The notes beneath the pieces were generated by a model. That model saw only the letters and a program-made list of their open reading frames with translations, was not told where the DNA came from and did not search any database. Below are positions 15,959-25,776 of a stretch of 64,000 nt of DNA, one piece after another. The stretch lies in contig CAMUHY010000002.1 in the NCBI GenBank assembly GCA_947088865.1, positions 186,001 to 250,000 on the forward strand, given 5' to 3'. The translations under genes were made by a program, and so were the position numbers. The DNA is from an uncultured Eubacterium sp. (GTDB lineage: Bacteria; Bacillota; Clostridia; Lachnospirales; Lachnospiraceae). Within the stretch, counting starts at the first letter, position 1; every line of letters starts with the position of its first letter.

Positions 15959-17941
15959 TTACTCTTTAATTGGTTTCTTTAAAAGCGCAAGCATAAACAT
16001 AGTCACAACAGAACCAACTGCAAGCGCTAAAAGATACATAGGCCAATTTCCTACAACCGCAAATACAAATATACCTCCATGCGGCGCCATCAATGTACAG
16101 TTAAACAACATTGAAAGCGCTCCTGCAATTGCTGCGCCAAGTGCTGTTGCTGGAATAACGCGCGCTGGGTCTGCCGCTGCAAAAGGAATTGCTCCTTCTG
16201 TAATAAAACATAATCCCATAATGTAATTGCTCAGTCCTGAATTTTTTTCTGATTTGTTAAAACGGTTTTTAAAAAATGTAGTGGCAAGCGCTATTCCAAT
16301 AGGCGGAACCATGCCGCCAATCATAACAGCCGCCATAATATCATAGTTTCCATTTGCTATCGCCATCGTTCCAAATACATAAGCCGCCTTGTTGATTGGA
16401 CCGCCCATATCAATAGCCATCATAGCGCCAAGCACAATGCCAAGTACAATCTTTGAACTGCTGCCCATCGCATTTAAGAAATTAGCCAGCGCTGTATTGA
16501 CAACACCGATAATTGGATTAAATACAAGAAGCATAAGCGTTCCCATAATCAATATGCCAAGAACAGGATATAACAGCGTTGGTTTGATACCATCCATACT
16601 CTGCGGAAGTTTTGAGAACAGCTTTTTTAATATCCGTACAATATATCCTGCGACAAATCCTGCAACAAGCGCGCCAAGAAATCCAGATACGGTATTACCC
16701 TCTGCTCCAAATACGGTATTTTGAATAAATCCATTTAATCCGTTATAAGTCATCGACTGCCCATCTGCATTGACCCACTGCAAAACAGCATTGCCGTTAG
16801 CTGCCATCAGTCCGCCTACAAAACCTACCGCAAGTCCCGGACGGTCTGCTATACTGTATGCAATATAGCCAGCTAAAACAGGAAGCATTAAACCAAACGC
16901 CGCCTCGCCAATCGTCTTAAAAAATGCTGCAATTGGAATATTCTTGCCAAAGTTACCTGGATTTAAGCTAAAATCATCAAGCAAAAATGCAATAGCTATC
17001 AGTATACCGCCTCCTATAACAAATGGAAGCATATGTGAAACGCCGCTCATTAAGTGCTTATAAAGAGAATGACCAATTCCTTCCTTTCCATTATCGGAAG
17101 CTTCTTGTGTGTCGTTTCCTTCACAAGAGTAGACAGGAACATCGCCTGAAATAGCACGTTTGACAAGCTGGTCTGCTTTGCTGATTCCATCTGAAACTTG
17201 AACTTTAATCAATTTTTTACCAGCAAATCGCTCCATAGGTACATTGACATCACAGGCAACAATAATACAATCTGCCGCTTTTATCTCATCTGCACGGATA
17301 ACATTCTTTGCACCGCCTGACCCCCTCGTCTCAACCTTAATAGAACAATTATTTGCAATTGCCGCCTTTTCAAGTGCTTCCGCCGCCATATAGGTATGTG
17401 CTATACCAGTCGGACATGCTGTAACTGCAAGAATCGTACACTTGGCATCCGCTACCGTAGCGCCATAAGAATCAATTCCTTTGCTCTCCTCATCGGCATC
17501 ATCAATAATTTTCAAAAATTCATCAACCGAGTTGGCATTTTTTAAACGCTCTGAAAAATCTTCATCCATCATCATAACAGACAGCTTTCCAAGTACATCA
17601 AGATGGACATTTTCTTTTGTGTTTGGCGCCGCAATTAAAAAGATAAGCGATACAGGTTCACCATCAAGCGCGTCAAAATCAACACCGCCCTTAACAACCA
17701 TCGCCGCAAGTCCTGGTTTGGACACAGCGTCACATTTTGCATGGGGAATGGCTATGCCTTCTCCAATTCCAGTTGAACCTTCTTCCTCTCTTGCAAATAC
17801 CCTCTTTTTATATTCCTCCTTATCCTTTATTTTGCCACTTTTACACATTAAATCAACCATTTTGTTGATAGCGTCTTGCTTGGAAGACGCTGTTCCATTG
17901 ACATCAATCGAACGTCTATCCAGTAAATCTGTAATCCTCAT
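15959..17941 (-). CDS. fruA: PTS fructose transporter, IIABC subunits fused
   Basis: 660 residues from the ATG at 17941 (MRITDLLDRRSIDV), chosen over an ATG 57 bp upstream because of domain alignment and a nearby GGGGG. IIA domain: GIAIPHAKCD with the phosphorylated His67. IIB domain: AVTACPTGIAHTYMAAEALE with the phosphocysteine at about 176. IIC domain: roughly 300-655 with many membrane helices and AIDMGGPINKAAYVFG. It takes up fructose as fructose 1-phosphate, the substrate of the upstream fruK product. The energy-coupling HPr-like protein is encoded immediately downstream. Confidence 0.96.
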   Translation of the reverse strand: MRITDLLDRRSIDVNGTASSKQDAINKMVDLMCKSGKIKDKEEYKKRVFAREEEGSTGIGEGIAIPHAKCDAVSKPGLAAMVVKGGVDFDALDGEPVSLIFLIAAPNTKENVHLDVLGKLSVMMMDEDFSERLKNANSVDEFLKIIDDADEESKGIDSYGATVADAKCTILAVTACPTGIAHTYMAAEALEKAAIANNCSIKVETRGSGGAKNVIRADEIKAADCIIVACDVNVPMERFAGKKLIKVQVSDGISKADQLVKRAISGDVPVYSCEGNDTQEASDNGKEGIGHSLYKHLMSGVSHMLPFVIGGGILIAIAFLLDDFSLNPGNFGKNIPIAAFFKTIGEAAFGLMLPVLAGYIAYSIADRPGLAVGFVGGLMAANGNAVLQWVNADGQSMTYNGLNGFIQNTVFGAEGNTVSGFLGALVAGFVAGYIVRILKKLFSKLPQSMDGIKPTLLYPVLGILIMGTLMLLVFNPIIGVVNTALANFLNAMGSSSKIVLGIVLGAMMAIDMGGPINKAAYVFGTMAIANGNYDIMAAVMIGGMVPPIGIALATTFFKNRFNKSEKNSGLSNYIMGLCFITEGAIPFAAADPARVIPATALGAAIAGALSMLFNCTLMAPHGGIFVFAVVGNWPMYLLALAVGSVVTMFMLALLKKPIKE

Positions 17942-18093
17942 AATAACCCCCATTCTAAGGCTTAGAATTTCTCCTTTTCCAAATATTTTTATACCCAAAT
18001 TACGTTAATCAAATTCTTGTAGCGATTCATTACCAATAAAAATAAAATTATTTATTATATATATTTAAGTAACAATAAATCATGTTTATACTA

Positions 18094-19005
18094 TTATAAA
18101 AGCTCAATGCAGCGATATACCTGTTCAATTTCTGATTTCGTCGCAAGCACCTTTGAAAATGCACTTGCACTTCCTGCTGCCACCCCCATCTTAAAGGCAT
18201 GTGCATAGTCTTGTTTTTCATGCCAGCCTGCAATAAATCCAGCAACCATAGAGTCGCCCGCACCGACCGAATTTTTAACCACGCCTTTCGGCGCTTTGCT
18301 AGCAAATACTTCACCCGTCTGTGTTACTAGCACGGCTCCTTCTCCAGCCATAGAAACCAAAACATTCTGCACTCCTTTTTCTTGAAGCTTTTTTGCATAA
18401 GGAATAACATCTTCCCTTGTTTCTAATGACACATTAAACAATTCCCCCAACTCATGATTATTCGGCTTTATAAGAAATGGCTTATATTGCAGTACATTTA
18501 CAAGAAGGTCTTTTGTCGCATCAACTACAATCATAATATTTTTATCTGCAAGCATTTTCATAATATCGCTGTAAAGTGAATCTGACAAAGACGATGGTAT
18601 ACTTCCGGCAAGGACAAGCGTATCTCCTTCTTTTAATAAATGCAGCTTATTTAAAAGTATTTTAATGGACTCCTCATCAATAACAGGTCCTATGGCATTT
18701 AGTTCGGTCTCTTGAACCGATTTGATTTTTATATTAATTCTTGAAAGTCCTTCTTTTAATTCAATAAAATCACTTTTTCCACCTAATGCTTCAAAATGTC
18801 TTTTTATCTCCATCCCTGTAAACCCTGCAATAAATCCAAGCGCTATATTCTCTATCCCCAGATGATGAAGTATGATAGAGACATTCAGTCCTTTGCCTCC
18901 GGGCAAAAACTGTTCAAAAGAAGCACGATTTGTCATACCCAATTCAAGATTTTCAATACCGATTGCATAATCAATAGCTGGATTAAATGTAACCGTATAA
19001 ATCAT
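18094..19005 (-). CDS. fruK: 1-phosphofructokinase
   Basis: 303 residues, PfkB/ribokinase family. TFNPAIDYAI at the start, the substrate-binding PGGKGLNVSIILHHLG (36-51), and the C-terminal signature NSVGAGDSMVAGFIAGW, which holds the catalytic Asp and the anion-hole glycines, are all present. It phosphorylates fructose 1-phosphate to fructose 1,6-bisphosphate. It is the second gene of fruR-fruK-fruA-HPr, with 57 bp from fruR. GGAGGG precedes the ATG. Tagatose-6-phosphate kinase is the family alternative, but the operon argues against it. Confidence 0.95.
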   Translation of the reverse strand: MIYTVTFNPAIDYAIGIENLELGMTNRASFEQFLPGGKGLNVSIILHHLGIENIALGFIAGFTGMEIKRHFEALGGKSDFIELKEGLSRINIKIKSVQETELNAIGPVIDEESIKILLNKLHLLKEGDTLVLAGSIPSSLSDSLYSDIMKMLADKNIMIVVDATKDLLVNVLQYKPFLIKPNNHELGELFNVSLETREDVIPYAKKLQEKGVQNVLVSMAGEGAVLVTQTGEVFASKAPKGVVKNSVGAGDSMVAGFIAGWHEKQDYAHAFKMGVAAGSASAFSKVLATKSEIEQVYRCIELL

Positions 19006-19062
19006 TCGTTTTCCCTCCTTTCATTTTATAAACTATGGTCTATCATTTATTGTGAAACAAAT

Positions 19063-19821
19063 CTATTTTAATGTAGATGTCGGCAAGATAATATTACTGC
19101 AATCTTCATATCCTCGTATAATTTTTTCTGTTATAATAATGGCATCGTTAAAATCAGCAAATTTTACCGGACTGATGGAATCAAATTTTGATGAATCTGC
19201 AACAATATATCGTTTTTTACAATTTAAAAAGGAGGTATGCTTTACGCCTGCTTCCAATCGTTCCGGTGTTGTAAATCCTGTTCGTTTACTTATTCCGTTT
19301 GCACCCCAAAAACCAATTGTAAAATTATAAACCAATAACATCTCTATGGTTTCTGCACCGACAATGGCTTCTGTTGCACTTTTAAGCTTCCCTCCAACAA
19401 GGTAAACTTCACACCCCATATGTGCAAGCTTACAGGCATGATTGACAGCATTCGTCACATAAACGGCAGCAGGTTCTTTAATAAAATCAATAATAAATTC
19501 GGTTGTCGTTCCTGCATCGATATAGACAAAATCATCTTTTTTTATAAGACTTGCCGCATATTGTGCTATAAGCTTTTTTTCTTCCATATGAATAATACGT
19601 CGGTCTGAAATTTCATCATCGCGCATCTTAAATGACGTATTGTCAACCGATACAGCGCCGCCATGAACTTTGACAACCTCTCCTCTTAAATCAAGCGTTC
19701 GTATATCTCTTCTTATTGTTGATTCCGACGTTTCCAGATATTCTACAAGCTCTTGAAGCGTTGCACTTCCCTGTTCATCTACACGCTCTTTTATTCGGGA
19801 CAACCGCTCCTCCGCCAACAT
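19063..19821 (-). CDS. fruR: DeoR/GlpR-family repressor of the fructose operon
   Basis: 252 residues. An N-terminal DeoR helix-turn-helix (LAEERLSRIKERVDEQGSAT, LQELVEYLETSESTIRRDI) is followed by the sugar-phosphate sensor domain with DAGTTTEFIIDFI, NAVNHA and the C-terminal IVADSSKFDSISPVKFADF. These repressors usually respond to the phosphorylated sugar produced by the operon, here fructose 1-phosphate. It heads the fru operon with its own promoter and tandem operator-like repeats. GGAGGTGAG precedes the ATG. Confidence 0.93.
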   Translation of the reverse strand: MLAEERLSRIKERVDEQGSATLQELVEYLETSESTIRRDIRTLDLRGEVVKVHGGAVSVDNTSFKMRDDEISDRRIIHMEEKKLIAQYAASLIKKDDFVYIDAGTTTEFIIDFIKEPAAVYVTNAVNHACKLAHMGCEVYLVGGKLKSATEAIVGAETIEMLLVYNFTIGFWGANGISKRTGFTTPERLEAGVKHTSFLNCKKRYIVADSSKFDSISPVKFADFNDAIIITEKIIRGYEDCSNIILPTSTLK

Positions 19822-19868
19822 AAATTTCTCACCTCCTAAATTATAAATGAATTTGTTTTGATGGTTTT

Positions 19869-19914
19869 ATTATATTTTAAATTTCATTCAAAATCAATCA
19901 TTTTCATTCAAAAT
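19869..19914 (-). promoter_or_regulatory. Promoter and tandem operator-like repeats of the fru operon
   Basis: On the minus strand, -35 TTGATT (19897-19892) and -10 TATAAT (19874-19869) are 17 bp apart. Two identical 13-bp repeats, TTTCATTCAAAAT on the plus strand, lie at 19882-19894 and 19902-19914, exactly 20 bp apart (two helical turns). One fills the spacer and part of the -35; the other lies just upstream. This suits repression by the DeoR-type protein encoded next. Confidence 0.72.
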
Positions 19915-20234
19915 AAGTCACGAAATACATTCTTGATTTTTATGCAAATTGCACTAAAACACAATTTATTTTATAAAAATTATATTAGTTTTTATAATTA
20001 AATATGCTATTATTTTCAAAACGGTCAAATTCAATCAAAAATTTATAACAAAAAAAGACTGTTACAAAACAGAAATGTTATATTTAATATTGTATTTATC
20101 AAAATCAATTACAACAATATCAAATATGATACATTCTTTTTGCAACAGTCTATATTTTTAATCCACTTTTCTTTAATCAAATATCTTACAACTACTATAC
20201 ATTAATATATCTACTTTATTGATTATAGAAAAAT
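19915..20234. other. Intergenic region between fruR and the RNA methyltransferase gene
   Basis: Very AT-rich, no gene. It holds the distal fru regulatory DNA, including another TTCAATCAAAAA-like motif near 20030, and the long terminator hairpin at 20051-20153. Confidence 0.6.
20051..20153 (-). terminator. Long hairpin terminator of the pfkA-methyltransferase operon
   Basis: The stem base GACTGTTACAAAA pairs with TTTTGCAACAGTC across about 100 nt of AT-rich, partly self-complementary DNA. On the minus strand the stem is followed by TTTTTTT. It belongs to a family of similar hairpins elsewhere in the window. Confidence 0.8.
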
Positions 20235-21038
20235 CTATTTATTACTATCTCGTTGTCTTACCGCCTCATATGTCAGCACCGTACAAGCCACTGCCGCATT
20301 CAGTGACTCCACCTCTCCCTGCATAGGAATCTTGATATATTCACTTGCCGCATGGGCGACATCTTGCGACAGTCCATTTGCCTCATTGCCTACCAAAAAT
20401 GCTGTTGGCAGCCTATAATCCGGCTCCGTATAGCTTTTTGTGCCTTCTAAGTGAGCAGCATATACATGAATGCCTTTTTCTTTCATCATCTCTATTGTGC
20501 CAATAAAATCATCTGCATATGCAAAAGGTACGCGATAAATAGACCCCATTGTTGACCGTATGGTCTTTGGATTATATATATCAACGGTATTGGCACTTGC
20601 TATAATGCCTGAAACACCTGCTCCCTCTGCCATTCGCATAATGGTTCCAAGATTGCCGGGGTCTTGAAGATTTTGTATACATATAATAAGCGGTTTATCA
20701 TATGATGAAATCATGGTATCAAGGTTCCAATTATTCATTGCAACAACAGCCATAATTCCTTGCGGTGTCTGGGTGTCTGACATATGTACAAACACGGAAT
20801 CCGACACTTCCTCAAACAGCGCAGAATCAAATTTTATATGAAGTTTTTTGATTACTTCTTGATTATTACGCAAAAAACTTTCCGATACATATATTTTTAC
20901 AATGCGTTCGCTCGGCGCTTCCAAAACCATCTTGCTGCCTTCAACAATAAACTGTCCTGCTTTTTTCCTTGCTTTGGACTTATTTTGCAGCAATAATATA
21001 TTTTTAACCTGAGAATTACTTGTACTTGTTATCATCAT
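20235..21038 (-). CDS. TrmH/SpoU-family RNA 2'-O-methyltransferase
   Basis: 267 residues. An N-terminal RNA-binding domain (SQVKNILLLQNKSKARKKAG, FIVEGSKMV) precedes the SPOUT knot: IQNLQDPGNLGTIMRMAEGAG, FLVGNEANGLS and KIPMQGEVESLNAAVACTVL are motifs 1-3. Family members methylate ribose in 23S rRNA or tRNA; the exact target cannot be read here. The ATG shares one base with the pfkA stop (TAATG), so translation is coupled. A weak ribosome binding site fits coupling. Confidence 0.92.
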   Translation of the reverse strand: MMITSTSNSQVKNILLLQNKSKARKKAGQFIVEGSKMVLEAPSERIVKIYVSESFLRNNQEVIKKLHIKFDSALFEEVSDSVFVHMSDTQTPQGIMAVVAMNNWNLDTMISSYDKPLIICIQNLQDPGNLGTIMRMAEGAGVSGIIASANTVDIYNPKTIRSTMGSIYRVPFAYADDFIGTIEMMKEKGIHVYAAHLEGTKSYTEPDYRLPTAFLVGNEANGLSQDVAHAASEYIKIPMQGEVESLNAAVACTVLTYEAVRQRDSNK

Positions 21039-22012
21039 TATTTAGAAAGCAATGCACTGACATTAAATTCGTACTCGCTTATATCCTTTTTCATTGAAAG
21101 TGCTTCGTCAATATCAAAATCAACAAATTTTCCATTTTTATATGCTACAACGCGATTGCTCTTTCCTTCACACAGAAGGTCAACCGCATAGGCGCCCATA
21201 ACCGATGCATACATTCTGTCCTTACACGTTGGAGAACCACCCCTTTGCATGTAACCTAATATCGTCGCTCTTGTCTCAATACCTGTGGCGGCTTCAATTC
21301 TTCTTGCCATTCCTGTTGAGTGACCGATTCCTTCTGCATTAATAATCAAATGATGCTTCTTTCCTCTCTTGCGCCCCTCAATAATATGGTTAATAAGAAC
21401 CTGCTCATCATTGTCATAACGCTCTGGCAAAAGGATATCTTCTGCACCGTTTGCAATGCCGCACCAAAGAGCAATATATCCTGCATTGCGTCCCATAACT
21501 TCAATAATACTGCATCGTTCATGTGACGTTGACGTATCACGAATCTTATCAATGGCTTCCATAGCCGTATTGACAGCCGTATCAAATCCAATCGTATAAT
21601 CGGAACAAGCAATATCTAAGTCAATTGTACCTGGAAGTCCAATGGTGTTTACTCCCGCTTCTGCTAACTTTTGTGCGCCTCGAAAAGAGCCATCTCCTCC
21701 AATAACAACAATGCCGTCTATACCATGCTTATGACAAACTTCCGCTCCCTTTTTTTGTCCTTCAGGCGTCATAAATTCAAGGCATCGCGCCGTATAAAGT
21801 ATAGTGCCGCCCTTTTGAATAATATCTGCAACACTTCTCTTATTCATATCAATAACTTCGTCATTGATAAGCCCATTGTATCCTTTTTGGATTCCTTTTA
21901 CTTTTAACCCTTTATTCAATGCAGTCCTGACAACAGCTCTAATGGCTGCATTCATACCAGGCGCATCTCCGCCGCTTGTCAATACTCCAATTGTTTTGAT
22001 TTCTTTTGCCAT
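21038..22012 (-). CDS. pfkA: 6-phosphofructokinase, ATP-dependent type
   Basis: 324 residues, normal bacterial length. GGDAPGMNAAIRAVVR (14-29) and GGDGSFRGAQKL bind ATP; PGTIDLDIACSDYTIGFDTA contains the catalytic Asp region; EVMGRNAGYIALWCG and GIETRATILGYMQRGGSPT complete the site. The usual TIDND is TIDLD here, a change I believe is frequent in Lachnospiraceae homologues. It phosphorylates fructose 6-phosphate in glycolysis. GGAGG precedes the ATG. Confidence 0.97.
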   Translation of the reverse strand: MAKEIKTIGVLTSGGDAPGMNAAIRAVVRTALNKGLKVKGIQKGYNGLINDEVIDMNKRSVADIIQKGGTILYTARCLEFMTPEGQKKGAEVCHKHGIDGIVVIGGDGSFRGAQKLAEAGVNTIGLPGTIDLDIACSDYTIGFDTAVNTAMEAIDKIRDTSTSHERCSIIEVMGRNAGYIALWCGIANGAEDILLPERYDNDEQVLINHIIEGRKRGKKHHLIINAEGIGHSTGMARRIEAATGIETRATILGYMQRGGSPTCKDRMYASVMGAYAVDLLCEGKSNRVVAYKNGKFVDFDIDEALSMKKDISEYEFNVSALLSK

Positions 22013-22087
22013 GTTAATCCTCCATTACTGCTGGCTTATTACCTAGCACAATCTCCATTTCTTTCCAATTCAATGTAAAAAAAGAGC

Positions 22088-22154
22088 TGCAAGCAACTTT
22101 TTCAATTATCATTTCCTATAAAGCAAGCAAAGAATTGCAAGCAACTTTTTCAAT
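22088..22154. repeat. Short direct repeat between dnaE and pfkA
   Basis: TGCAAGCAACTTTTTCAAT occurs at 22088-22106 and again at 22136-22154, each followed by similar ATYATYATTT sequence. No stem-loop or gene is apparent. Confidence 0.6.
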
Positions 22155-22199
22155 CATTATTTTCCACAAGGTAAATAATAACGCAAACATTTTATTAAT

Positions 22200-25100
22200 T
22201 CAAGTCGTCTCTACATTTTTATTGCCATAAATTGCTCGTAAATCCGATAATAACTGCGATGTAATTTGAATATTTTTGCTCTCAGGCCATAAAATCCGTT
22301 TATTTTCCTGCATACAATAGATAACAACACTGTCTTTTCCATCTAAATCGGCAAAATCGTTTCTTAATTTATCCTCGTTCTTTTTATACTCTTGTTCATC
22401 TTTAAAACGAATCCACAATTTTCTTGGCACATTTGCAAAATCGACCATTTTTTCACAAATCAACTTTGCATTTTCATCTACATTCGCGCTTACACGCCCT
22501 GTAATAAACACCATTTTGGCTGAATCAATGACACTTCTATACTCTATATAAAGACGTGGAAAAACAATAACTTCTACGGTTCCCATAATATCCTCAATCG
22601 TAAGAAATGCCATAGGCTGCCCGTTTTTGGTATTTTTGACCGTTTTTGCTGTAATCATACCGCCAACGGTTTGTTTTGTATCATTTTTAACTTTTGGCTC
22701 TCCTGTCTCTTCATTTACCATAAAATCAACAGTCTGTGCGGATATATTTTTCTTCCACATACCAACATATTCATCCATAGGGTGTCCACTGATATATACA
22801 CCTAATATTTCTTTTTCAAAATTTAACAAATCTTCTTTTGTATACTCTGATACATTTGGCATTTTTATCTCAAATGCTTTCTTTTGACTATCGTCTACAA
22901 AATCAAAAAGCGTCATCTGACCTGCAATAGCATCTTTTCCTTGTTTTACTTCCTCGTCAATCATTTGCTGATATACGCTTATCATCTGTCGCCTATTATT
23001 TCCAAATGTGTCAAACGCCCCTGCTTTAATGAGGTTTTCTATCATTTTTTTATTGAGTTCATGGTACATTCGCTTAATAAAATCCTGCATATTTTTAAAG
23101 GTACCATGAATATTTCGATTTTTTAATATCTCTTCAATAGCCGGTTTACCTAATGCCTTAATAGCGGATAAGCCAAATCGTATACTATCGCCTTCAACCA
23201 CAAATCCCATACCCGATAAATTGACATCTGGAGGCAGCATCTTAATTCCCATCTGCCCACAGGCATATATATATTCGGCTACTTTGTTGGTATTGTTTAC
23301 TACGGAAGTCATCAAAGCCGCCATAAATTCAACAGGATAATGATATTTTAGATAAGCTGTCTGATAGGCAAGCACTGCATAGCAGGCAGCATGTGATTTG
23401 TTAAACGCATATTTGGCAAAATCAATCATTTCATCAAATATTTTTCCTGCCACTTTTTCATCAATGCCATTTTTTACACAACCTGCAACATGTTCTTCTT
23501 CATTTCCATAGATAAAATGATGGCGTTCTTTTTGCATAACATCGGTCTTTTTCTTAGACATGGCACGTCTTACCAAATCGCTTCTTCCCCAAGTGTATCC
23601 CGCCAAGTCACGCACAATCTGCATAACTTGCTCTTGATAGACAATACACCCATAAGTAGGCTGCAAGATACTTTCAAGTTGTTTGCAGTCATATGTCACT
23701 TCACCTGGATTATTTTTTCCTTTGATATACTGCGGAATAAAATCCATCGGTCCTGGTCGGTACAGAGAAATTCCCGCAATAAGGTCTTCTATATTCTGCG
23801 GTTTTAATTCCTTCATAAAGGACTTCATTCCACCGCTCTCCAACTGGAACATTCCCTCACATTTTCCAGTGCCTATATAGTCGTAGACATTTTTATCGTT
23901 ATAATCAATCGTATCCATAGAAAAGTCTGGATTTTTTAACTTTGCAAGCTGCTCGGTATCAACAATAACCGACAGATTGCGCAATCCTAAAAAGTCCATC
24001 TTTAACAGTCCCAATTCCTCTAAAGTTGTCATAACAAATTGAGCGACCACAGAACCATCGGAGCTAATTGACAAAGGAACATACTCTTCAACCGCCTGTT
24101 TACTTATTAAAACACCAGCTGCGTGCATAGAAGCATGGCGCGGCAGCCCCTCTAATCGCTTACTCTTATCAATCAAATCTCTTATCTGTGCATCCTCTTC
24201 ATACACTTTCTTTAAATCAGGATTGATTTCTAATGCTTTGTCAATGGTCATTTTTAAATCTCTTGGAACCATTTTGGCAATATTGTCAACCATCGCATAT
24301 GGAAGGTCTAAGACGCGCCCAACATCTTTAATAACCGCTCTTGCCGCCATCGTTCCAAAAGTGACAATCTGCACAACACAGTCTTTTCCATATTTGTCCA
24401 CCACATAATCAATCACTTGCTGACGTCCTTCAGGACAAAAGTCCACATCAATATCCGGCATAGAAATTCGTTCTGGATTTAAAAAACGCTCAAAAATCAG
24501 CGTATATTTAATAGGGTCAATATCTGTAATACCCAAACAGTACGAAACAATACTTCCCGCCGCTGAACCTCTGCCTGGTCCCACTGCAATCTGATGTTTC
24601 TTTGCATAGTCAATATAATCCCACACAATCAAGAAATAATCGACATATCCCATATCCCGAATAACGGATAATTCATAGTCCAATCGCTCTTTTAAAGGCT
24701 TTCCCTCTGCCTTATAACAAGATTCCTTGCTGGCGTCTTCCCCTAAAAGATATTCAGGATACCTTTTTTTCATTCCCTCATAGCATAAATGCTGTAAATA
24801 TGTCCATGAATCAAACCCGTCTGGGACTTCATATTTTGGAAGCTTTGTGACGCCAAACTCAATCTCTACATTACAGCGGTCGGCAATTTTTTGCGTATTT
24901 TCAACAGCCTGCGGAACATAAGAAAACAATTCTGCCATCTCTTGCGGCGACTTTAAATAAAACTGTCCGCCCTCATAGCGCATTCGATTTTCATCCGTAA
25001 CTTTTTTTCCAGTCTGTATACAAAGCAAAATATCATGTGCTTCCACGTCCTGCGCATAGGTATAATGAACGTCATTGGTACAGACCAGCTCTATTCCAAG

Positions 25101-25688
25101 TTCATTAGAAAGCCGTACAAGCTGTGGATTGACATAATTTTGTTCCTCAATGCCATGACTTTGTAGTTCCAGAAAAAAATTGCCTTTTCCAAATATATTT
25201 TCATATCGTTTTGCAGCGGCAGCAGCCTCCTCATACATGCCTCTTGACAAATACCTTGACACTTCGCCTGCAAGACACGCACTCAGTGCAATAATTCCTT
25301 CGTGATACTGCAAAAGCACCTCATAATCTACTCTTGGCTTATAATAAAACCCTTCTGTAAATCCTCTTGATACAATTTTCATCAAATTTTTATAGCCCGT
25401 ATAATTTTCTGCCAATAACACTAAATGATAATATCGCTCTTCTGTTACACCAGGCTCTTTATCAAATCTTGAACCGGGCGCCACATATACCTCACAGCCT
25501 ATAATAGGCTTAATTCCAGCTTTTTTTGCAGCTTTATAAAAATCAATTACACCATACATTACACCATGGTCTGTAATGGCAAGACTATCCATGCCCAACT
25601 CTTTTGCTCTTGCTGTTATTTCCTGAATTTTACTGGAACCATCAAGCAGTGAATACTCTGTATGTACATGTAAATGCGTAAAACTCAT
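22200..25688 (-). CDS. dnaE: DNA polymerase III alpha subunit
   Basis: 1162 residues from the ATG at 25688, which has GGAGG 5 nt upstream; the 23-residue upstream extension does not match the family. The N-terminal PHP domain begins HLHVHTEYSLLDGSSK. The polymerase palm carries GPGRGSAAGSIVSYCLG and PDIDVDFCPEGRQ, the catalytic aspartates. A helix-hairpin-helix and a C-terminal OB domain (VGGMITAKTVKNTKNGQPMA) follow. This is the DnaE1-like replicative/repair polymerase; Firmicutes usually also carry PolC. It precedes pfkA on the same strand. Confidence 0.97.
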   Translation of the reverse strand: MSFTHLHVHTEYSLLDGSSKIQEITARAKELGMDSLAITDHGVMYGVIDFYKAAKKAGIKPIIGCEVYVAPGSRFDKEPGVTEERYYHLVLLAENYTGYKNLMKIVSRGFTEGFYYKPRVDYEVLLQYHEGIIALSACLAGEVSRYLSRGMYEEAAAAAKRYENIFGKGNFFLELQSHGIEEQNYVNPQLVRLSNELGIELVCTNDVHYTYAQDVEAHDILLCIQTGKKVTDENRMRYEGGQFYLKSPQEMAELFSYVPQAVENTQKIADRCNVEIEFGVTKLPKYEVPDGFDSWTYLQHLCYEGMKKRYPEYLLGEDASKESCYKAEGKPLKERLDYELSVIRDMGYVDYFLIVWDYIDYAKKHQIAVGPGRGSAAGSIVSYCLGITDIDPIKYTLIFERFLNPERISMPDIDVDFCPEGRQQVIDYVVDKYGKDCVVQIVTFGTMAARAVIKDVGRVLDLPYAMVDNIAKMVPRDLKMTIDKALEINPDLKKVYEEDAQIRDLIDKSKRLEGLPRHASMHAAGVLISKQAVEEYVPLSISSDGSVVAQFVMTTLEELGLLKMDFLGLRNLSVIVDTEQLAKLKNPDFSMDTIDYNDKNVYDYIGTGKCEGMFQLESGGMKSFMKELKPQNIEDLIAGISLYRPGPMDFIPQYIKGKNNPGEVTYDCKQLESILQPTYGCIVYQEQVMQIVRDLAGYTWGRSDLVRRAMSKKKTDVMQKERHHFIYGNEEEHVAGCVKNGIDEKVAGKIFDEMIDFAKYAFNKSHAACYAVLAYQTAYLKYHYPVEFMAALMTSVVNNTNKVAEYIYACGQMGIKMLPPDVNLSGMGFVVEGDSIRFGLSAIKALGKPAIEEILKNRNIHGTFKNMQDFIKRMYHELNKKMIENLIKAGAFDTFGNNRRQMISVYQQMIDEEVKQGKDAIAGQMTLFDFVDDSQKKAFEIKMPNVSEYTKEDLLNFEKEILGVYISGHPMDEYVGMWKKNISAQTVDFMVNEETGEPKVKNDTKQTVGGMITAKTVKNTKNGQPMAFLTIEDIMGTVEVIVFPRLYIEYRSVIDSAKMVFITGRVSANVDENAKLICEKMVDFANVPRKLWIRFKDEQEYKKNEDKLRNDFADLDGKDSVVIYCMQENKRILWPESKNIQITSQLLSDLRAIYGNKNVETT

Positions 25689-25776
25689 ATTTTCCTCCAT
25701 TCTATTCCACACTCTGTGCATTAAAAATGCCACAGACCGTAAAACAGCCTGCGGCAAATATCAATTCTGTTCATTC

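Noticed and set aside
21038-22012. TIDLD in place of TIDND as a disabled phosphofructokinase
   Set aside because: All other catalytic and nucleotide motifs are intact, the gene is in a core operon, and I recall the same variant in related species.
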